The notes beneath the pieces are model-generated. The model was not told the origin of the DNA and ran no database searches. It saw only the letters and a program-made list of their open reading frames with translations. The translations under genes and the position numbers were made by a program. Positions 27,848-33,314 of a stretch of DNA of 33,314 nucleotides are shown here, piece by piece. Origin of the DNA: Chara braunii (taxonomy: Eukaryota > Streptophyta > Charophyceae > Charales > Characeae); NCBI GenBank assembly GCA_003427395.1, contig BFEA01000125.1, positions 2,333,647 through 2,366,960 on the forward strand, given 5' to 3'. Every line of letters starts with the position of its first letter. Positions within the stretch are counted from its first letter, which is position 1.

Positions 27848-27987
27848 AATCACGGCGATCACCAGAAAAGGGACTATCTTTAAAAAGATGCTATATTTGC
27901 CGACTGCAGGGGGTGGAATCATGGCCACCAGCAGAAAAGGGACTATATCTTTGAAGTGATGCTATATTTGTCAACTGCGGGGGCTGT
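27848..27987. repeat. ~70-bp imperfect tandem duplication
   Basis: Two units start at AATCACGGCGATCACCAGAA (27848) and AATCATGGCCACCAGCAGAA (27917). Both continue through AAAAGGGACTAT, GATGCTATATTTG and ACTGC(A/G)GGGG. Several substitutions and a short indel indicate an older event than the 101-bp pair at 7436 and 7688. Confidence 0.9.
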
Positions 27988-28270
27988 CAAGAAGCGTAAA
28001 CTTTTACAACAGGCTCAGCCACGAGAACAGCACAAGAGAAAACAACGAACTCGATATTAAAATCACAACACGGATCGACAAAAGTCTGCCCCATGACCCT
28101 GATACTCTCACCATAATTAAAAGTGAGGGAAATTTATGCTCTAGTTGAATGGCCCGGTTCATTGATAAAGATGTGCATGAATGCGAGGAAGCGGGCGCGA
28201 CTACCCATATGCTTGTGCGAGAGGCCTTGGCATTCACAGATGTAACTCAAAGCAGTGCCCTAGTGCCAGG

Positions 28271-28275
<5 letters not shown>

Positions 28276-28362
<87 letters not shown>
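28276..28362. repeat. CT dinucleotide microsatellite
   Basis: A pure CT run of about 87 bp, followed by a C/T-rich stretch to 28440. Confidence 0.99.
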
Positions 28363-28366
<4 letters not shown>

Positions 28367-28439
28367 TTTTTATCTCTCACCTCTCTTGCCCACCTCCACC
28401 CCACCCCTCCCCGGTTCCTCTCTTGCCCTCCCTTTTTTC

Positions 28440-29039
28440 TTGTCCCATAGCTAGTTGAACTTTGTTCAATTATGTTGTGTTGCATAATTCTGTGCCATTT
28501 GTTTTTCCCTCAATACCATCGTCCATAACTCAGCTCTAGAAATTGTTCCAGCATTCCTTGTGGATGTTTCGGTCACGTGCGTGACACAGTGGAATTTGCT
28601 TATGTCTGTCCTGCATTTGATTCCATAGTTCTGCTGTGTACAATTTGGCCGTCAGCTTTGTGTCAACGTTCTGTTTGATTGCTCAACTGTTTAAAATTTA
28701 AATGCATAGAATAATTAGAATTAGATTTCCTTCCAGCAAAAAAAAAAGAACAGGATTGCCTTCCATGCAAAATTCAACTTCATGCCCATCAAATTCCTGA
28801 CCCAGATGCCACGTCATACCACCCATTCCACCATCCGCAATGCTTACCTTGTTGGGTACTATGCCACATCTCTCACACAACAGGTGCCAATGTCACGTCT
28901 CTGCCACAAAAGGCAACCAAACCAGACAGATTATCACAAGACGAGCTTGGGAAGGACACAACACACCCAACAACCAGGAAAAAGAAGAAACAAAAGACAA
29001 AGAAAGACAAAGAAAGACAAAGAGACAAAACCGCAGTTC
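28440..29039. other. Unassigned; 3' flank of PFC1-type gene
   Basis: No gene is recognised. The right part (28985-29030) holds three GACAAAGAAA-type units, which would lie in the 3' UTR of the minus-strand PFC1-type gene. A canonical AATAAA on that strand was not found close by. Confidence 0.4.
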
Positions 29040-30572
29040 TTAAACCTGTTCTGAATTCTCCAACTTATCTGACGAAGTTTCAGCGTGCATTTCGGCCATT
29101 ACCTTTGATTCTCCGCGAGTATTCTCAAATGCATTGAAAATTCTCACAAAGTCGTCTAATGAGAGCTCCTCGGGACGAGCTGTTGATGGAAGCTCAAGTT
29201 TATTAAGTACATCCGAAGTGACCTCTAAACTGTACAGAGATTTCAGCGAGTTCTTTAGCATTTTTCTTTTCCCTTGGAAGGCTGATGCAACCATTTTGGT
29301 GAAAGCCCTTAGCGTCAACGGATAGGACGAGTGAGAAGACACGAGGACAGGGTACTCCTCGGGTGTTCTCAAGGTGACTTTGAGTATCGCAGCATCAACT
29401 TTCGGTTGGGGGAAAAAGCATTTACGGCTGACGCTGAATATGTACTCTGGCTCGCCGAAGAAACGCAACATCACGTTCGCTTGGCGATACTTGCCACTAT
29501 CTCCAGGACCTGAGTCCACCAGCCGCCTTGCAGTTTCTTCCTGCACCAAGAGAACGATCGTCGAGAAAAGATCACCCATGGGAATCACATTCATTAGAAA
29601 CTCCGAGGTGATGTTGAATGGCATATTCGATACGATCTTCGCCCTCCGCGAGTTACCCAGAGCGGACAAAACCTTTGACAAGTGATAGCGGATGTCCCAC
29701 TTCAGAATGTCGCCAAGAACCAGCTCGACCTCTGGTACATTGGCGAATCGGGAGCGTAGTGCTTCCATCATCTTGGCATCCTTCTCGACTGCAAGGACAA
29801 GTGCCCCGGCGTGCAGCAGTCTTTCCGTGAGAGTGCCAGTCCCTGGGCCAACTTCCAGGACCACATCTCCTGGCACAATGTCAGCCGTGTCCACCAGCTT
29901 CACATTCACCTCGTCATTGATCATGAAATGCTGCCCAAGGCCTTTCCTCGGTTGGGCACCGTACTCCCTCAGTGTCTTCACAGTCAATCTGGTAATCGTC
30001 ACTGTCTGCTGGTTTTGGGAATCCGCTCCTGCCTGGCAAACTGCGACCTTACGCCACTGGTTGCCATACAATCGAGTACGCCAAGGAACTGCAAAATCCG
30101 AGTAATCTGCAAACTGGACCTCAAGCCCGTTGCGTCTGGGACTAGCTGTGGACCTCCACGACAATCGGCCAACACAGGGAAAACCTTTCTCATTCCTTCC
30201 ACATGCCTGCTGTGCTCCTGGCAGTGCCCTGGCCAGTGTGCAGGGACTGGCCTGACGACTCGTACTATGGAGAGAGGATTTCCTGCCAAATGATCGTGAG
30301 GAGCGGTGCGCGCATTTTGTTGCAGTCGCTTTCAGTACCAGCTGCTGATCGCAATCTGCATGGCTGCGTGGTGTTGGGACACACACGAATAGTGAGTGAG
30401 TCGGCCGCCTCTGATGAACGACAGCGCCTCTCTGCCGACTGGCAATGAAGCACGCCTGAAGATCATGCTGCACCTTGAACGGCTTCTGAGGAGGTACCTG
30501 GAAATCTATCTGACTGGATTGCAGACTTTGCCACGAGTGGGTAAGACAACCGGCCTTCGCGACAACTGCCAT
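29040..30572 (-). CDS. PFC1: Chloroplast small-subunit rRNA dimethyltransferase (KsgA/PFC1 type)
   Basis: An intronless frame of 510 codons from the ATG at 30572; the frame is open 32 codons further upstream but without an ATG. The protein belongs to the KsgA/Dim1 family of S-adenosylmethionine-dependent enzymes, which dimethylate two adjacent adenosines near the 3' end of small-subunit rRNA. The first ~200 residues are rich in Ser, Arg and Ala, start MAVVAKAG and have no domain, consistent with a plastid transit peptide plus extension. The core begins at about residue 205 with PRKGLGQHFMINDEVNVKLV. It then has the SAM-binding EVGPGTGTLTERLL, the acidic EKD, the GDIL segment, the catalytic-loop NMPFNITSEF (NLPYNIS in KsgA) and FFPQPKVDAAIL. 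The C-terminal region includes KMVASAFQGKRKMLKNSL. A mitochondrial or nucleolar Dim1 is less likely given the extension and the bacterial-type motifs. In Arabidopsis the homologue is needed for chloroplast function in the cold. Confidence 0.92.
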   Translation of the reverse strand: MAVVAKAGCLTHSWQSLQSSQIDFQVPPQKPFKVQHDLQACFIASRQRGAVVHQRRPTHSLFVCVPTPRSHADCDQQLVLKATATKCAHRSSRSFGRKSSLHSTSRQASPCTLARALPGAQQACGRNEKGFPCVGRLSWRSTASPRRNGLEVQFADYSDFAVPWRTRLYGNQWRKVAVCQAGADSQNQQTVTITRLTVKTLREYGAQPRKGLGQHFMINDEVNVKLVDTADIVPGDVVLEVGPGTGTLTERLLHAGALVLAVEKDAKMMEALRSRFANVPEVELVLGDILKWDIRYHLSKVLSALGNSRRAKIVSNMPFNITSEFLMNVIPMGDLFSTIVLLVQEETARRLVDSGPGDSGKYRQANVMLRFFGEPEYIFSVSRKCFFPQPKVDAAILKVTLRTPEEYPVLVSSHSSYPLTLRAFTKMVASAFQGKRKMLKNSLKSLYSLEVTSDVLNKLELPSTARPEELSLDDFVRIFNAFENTRGESKVMAEMHAETSSDKLENSEQV

Positions 30573-31310
30573 GTCTCTCGTTGTATGAACCGTCCGTTGT
30601 TGGGGGAGTGCAGATCCAGTCAGATCACCTCCGGGAGCGGGGATGAAGTTTAGCAGACGTCTGGACAAACAAACTGCGCATGCATATGGTCTCCTGTGTC
30701 AGATCGAATCAGCCGTAGCCAGTTGCACACTGCACCGCACCTCAATGGATGCCAACAAGGCTGCTAGCCATTCGATTGCGAGATCCAAGAGTCTTATCTG
30801 CGACGGCAGAGGCTGAGCATTTACAAATAGCATTCTGCAGAGAAGATGACACACTTGCCTTGCACACCCAAGGACCTCTCTCTCACTACTGAGCTCGTGT
30901 TTCTGTTCACTCACCTCGCCGACAATTGACAATACTTTTTGTTAAAATTCTAAGACCTTGTATCGACGACCAGTCACAACGCTTCGCGGAAAGTCTCACC
31001 ATGTGATTCACAAAAGCGCTGAGGAAGATGGCGACAGACAGGCCTCTGCTCTAGCTGTGTACCTCACAGCGAGCACTGGCTCTGCAGAGTCTGTCAAGAC
31101 TCGAGAGTGGAAGCACTATACCCCAGAAAGTTTGCCAAGTGCGTGCCAGTGCGATTGGCTTTGCCTTCCAGAAGGACACTCCTCTGACAACTGCTCAAGG
31201 CAGCTGCAGAAATTTGAGTGTCTAGCTAGGTGCTCTGCAACTGATGCAATTGTTGGTGGTATCCTTGTCGACCAAGAGAAACAGAAACCTGCAGCAAAAG
31301 CAAGAAAATG
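30573..31310. other. Upstream region of PFC1-type gene, otherwise unassigned
   Basis: This would contain the minus-strand promoter and leader of the PFC1-type gene. No TATA box or upstream exon is assigned. A + strand frame of 117 codons at 30958-31311 has no family resemblance. Confidence 0.35.
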
Positions 31311-31914
31311 AGGGATTTAGAAGTCGCCACAAGGATACAGTGGTAGGCTGGTAGCAATTGACGCTGCGGGAGAAGAGTACGTCGATCTCCAATGCTCAAT
31401 AGACTCAATACCAGGACAGAGGGTGCAATTCCATCTATTTGGGTGTAATATACAACCCTATGGCATGACGTTTCTCTGACAGCGACTGCTTGTCTGCTTG
31501 TACATCCTGTTTGATGTGCATGGCAATGAAACAAAGTCGAACAAACACAAAGAAACAGAGGGAAACACATCTGCGTCTCCACGCAGCGCTTCTGGCGTGT
31601 CTGGAATTCCAGAGCAGTGGTCCTCTACCTGTCCAGCTTGGGCAACACAGCTGGATGCCTTGATGACGTCCCGAAAAATCCTGAGTTCCAAAGGTTGAAT
31701 CAGGTCTCTCATGATGGTGGATGGTTTTGGGAGAACCCCGGCGAATTCAAATCCTTCGTGGTATGCACATGTAGCGGTCGACGAAAAAAGCGGGTCATGA
31801 GTTCAAATGCTGAAAGATAAAAGACGACTTCGGGTTGTGCTATCCACAAGAGTCGAAAGTGCATAGGTCATGAAATCAAATCCTGAGGGTAAATGAGGAC
31901 TTGCCTCCACTATT
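31311..31914. other. Unassigned stretch with tRNA-B-box-like words
   Basis: No gene is recognised. GGTCATGAGTTCAAATGCTG near 31793 and GGTCATGAAATCAAATCCTG near 31867 form a pair about 74 bp apart. They resemble the AATCAGGTCATGAGCTCAAATCC words at 32696 and 32849, so they probably belong to one dispersed repeat. Confidence 0.4.
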
Positions 31915-32110
31915 TTTCTTTCTCCCCCCCCCCCGGGAGAACCCCTGTCTATTGGTGGGGGGTGGCAACTGCTGAGAACCGGGCCCATCATCCCTGAGAA
32001 CAATACTATAGATTAGAGTATCGAACCAACACGATGCTTCCCCGCGTTACGGCCCAGGGATACCTGTCAGCATTGATTGCTTCCTCTAGACAGGATTGAC
32101 TGACAATAAA
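31915..32110 (-). repeat. LINE-type 3' tail repeat, copy 6
   Basis: A diverged copy in the same orientation as 26770-27020. On the + strand it shows a C run, GTCTATTGGTGGGG, CTGCTGAGAACCGGGCCCAT and GTCAGCATTGATTGC, followed by AGGATTGACTGAC. The palindromic core has decayed, which suggests an older insertion. Confidence 0.6.
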
Positions 32111-32463
32111 GCCCACACATTCTTCATAGCAACCCCCTCCCTCTGTCCAGCCTACCCTTCAAAAAAAAAAACATACAGGAAATCAGCCAAGCATAGTCCT
32201 CCATTCCCCAAATGCGACCCATTGGGTATCAACTTCACCGTAGGATGACTCGGGCTCCTTCCAATTGCCTGTATCAAGCCTCCTGGTCTTCTGTACTTTT
32301 TTTTTTTTCCCAGTTTTCTGTACTTTTTAACCTTTTACAGTCAAGCAAGACTGACACTTGCGCTTCCCCAAATGGGGCCACTTCTATTCCTCCCCTTTCC
32401 ATGGACCTCCACTTCAAAAGTAGAATAAGTCCATTTTCTTTCGCCTGTCTATTCAAATGTAGC
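32111..32463. other. Unassigned stretch
   Basis: No gene is recognised. An internal duplication of TTTTCTGTACTTTTT-type sequence lies at about 32288-32330 around a T run. Confidence 0.35.
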
Positions 32464-32643
32464 TGATGGTAATCAGTTCATGAGTTAAATCCTACATGCT
32501 GATGATAATCAGTTCATGAGTTAAATCCTACATGCTGATGGTAATCAGTTCATGAGTTAAATCCTACATGCTGATGGTAATCAGGTCATGAGTTAAATCC
32601 TCCATGCTGATGATAATCAGTTCATGAGTGAAATCCTAAATGG
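32464..32643. repeat. 36-bp tandem array, 5 units
   Basis: Five units of exactly 36 bp start at 32464, 32500, 32536, 32572 and 32608. The unit begins TGATGGTAATCAGTTCATGA and ends GTTAAATCCTACATGC. Units differ by one or a few substitutions, and the last two are the most diverged. The first three units differ from each other only at the GGT/GAT position. Confidence 0.97.
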
Positions 32644-32935
32644 AGCAAGTACTCCTCCGCCGGTCTTTCTACCCCTTCCCATGCTTGTGGACATAATCAG
32701 GTCATGAGCTCAAATCCGGAATGGACTCAATGGAGCTCAAGTACCCCTCCCCCAAGTATTTCTACCCCTTTCCCTGTTTGTGGACATAATTTGCTTCAAT
32801 ACCCCTCTCCCAAGTATTCCCATCCCTTCCCATGTTTGTGGACATCTAATCAGGTCATGAGCTCAAATCCTGAATGGAGCAAGTACGCCTCCCCCACCTA
32901 TTTCTACCCCTTCCCCTGTTTGTGGACATAATGTG
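32644..32935. repeat. Irregular longer repeats related to the 36-bp unit
   Basis: Three blocks share GGAGC(A/T)CAAGTAC-type starts, TTTCTACCCCTTCCC and TGTTTGTGGACATAAT. Two are followed by AATCAGGTCATGAGCTCAAATCC (about 32696 and 32849), a variant of the 36-bp unit. The array therefore has a higher-order unit of 36-bp-related sequence plus CT-rich spacer. Confidence 0.75.
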
Positions 32936-33261
32936 CATTAATCATCAAAACGTAGAACAGTACACAGCTCAAAACATCATGGCTATGGCTGACCAGAAGA
33001 CCAGAGTGCCCCAGGTCCTAATCCGGGTACAGCAGTTGCCCACCAGGCCTTCTCTGGGTGTATCTGAGGGCAATTACGCCCAGAGACCAATGGAAAAAGT
33101 GCCCGTGTGAGTACGGCCTAAGACATCCACATCTGCCCATATCAGGGGTGGTACTCAGTTCCCTTTCTTCTAGTTTGCTCTTCATCAGGATTTTCAAATA
33201 ACACAAGTAAAGCAAGTCCGGCTATGCCCCCACACATGGAAAACACCAGTGAGATATCCGT

Positions 33262-33263
<2 letters not shown>
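32936..33263. other. Unassigned stretch
   Basis: No gene or repeat is recognised before the terminal CT tract. Confidence 0.35.

Positions 33264-33314
<51 letters not shown>
33264..33314. repeat. CT dinucleotide microsatellite at right edge
   Basis: A pure CT run that reaches the end of the window, so its full length is unknown. Confidence 0.98.

Noticed and set aside
28149-28485. Frames across the CT repeat (poly-Leu-Ser or poly-Arg-Glu)
   Set aside because: Artefacts of a pure dinucleotide repeat.
32464-32643. CRISPR array (36-bp period)
   Set aside because: Repeats are directly adjacent with no unique spacers, so it is a tandem satellite.

Overview
This window looks like repeat-rich nuclear DNA of a streptophyte (land-plant lineage) alga, most likely a charophyte such as Chara. 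That placement is inference. It rests on a chloroplast-type polynucleotide phosphorylase and a PFC1-type chloroplast rRNA dimethyltransferase, on a Gag fragment of a type I recall as abundant in Chara predicted proteins, on snRNA copies of plant type, and on the density of decayed non-LTR retrotransposons, poly(A/T) tracts and microsatellites. Nothing suggests a bacterial or organellar genome.

Layout. 1-3000: remnant of a LINE on the + strand (RT to C-terminal zinc region). 3000-4100: LINE-type 3' tail repeats, tRNA-like sequence and poly(T) tracts. 4100-6200: GC-rich and simple-repeat DNA with no gene seen. 6200-6500: a LINE 3' tail interrupted by a U2 snRNA retrocopy. 6500-8290: low-complexity DNA with a 101-bp direct duplication. 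8346-11666: intronless chloroplast PNPase gene (+). 11944-12696: fragment of a long-form tRNase Z gene on the opposite strand. 13300-16200: microsatellites, short duplications, a U6-derived fragment and tRNA-related SINE-like repeats. About 16218-23594: a near full-length but frame-broken LINE (-). 24145-25303: broken Ty3/Gypsy-type gag (-). 26454-26603: U6 snRNA retrocopy with a perfect 16-bp target-site duplication. 26760-28400: LINE tail, tRNA-like unit, duplications and a CT tract. 29040-30572: intronless PFC1-type gene (-). 30700-33314: unassigned DNA, another LINE tail, a 36-bp tandem array and a terminal CT tract.

Only PNPase and PFC1 look intact. PNPase degrades and trims chloroplast RNA, PFC1 dimethylates plastid small-subunit rRNA, and the tRNase Z fragment belongs to a tRNA 3'-end processing family. 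All three are RNA-maturation functions, but nothing in the sequence shows co-regulation. The most striking pattern is three snRNA-derived insertions (two from U6, one from U2) in one 33-kb window that also holds two LINE bodies and several LINE tails. This is consistent with LINE machinery copying spliceosomal RNAs in this genome.
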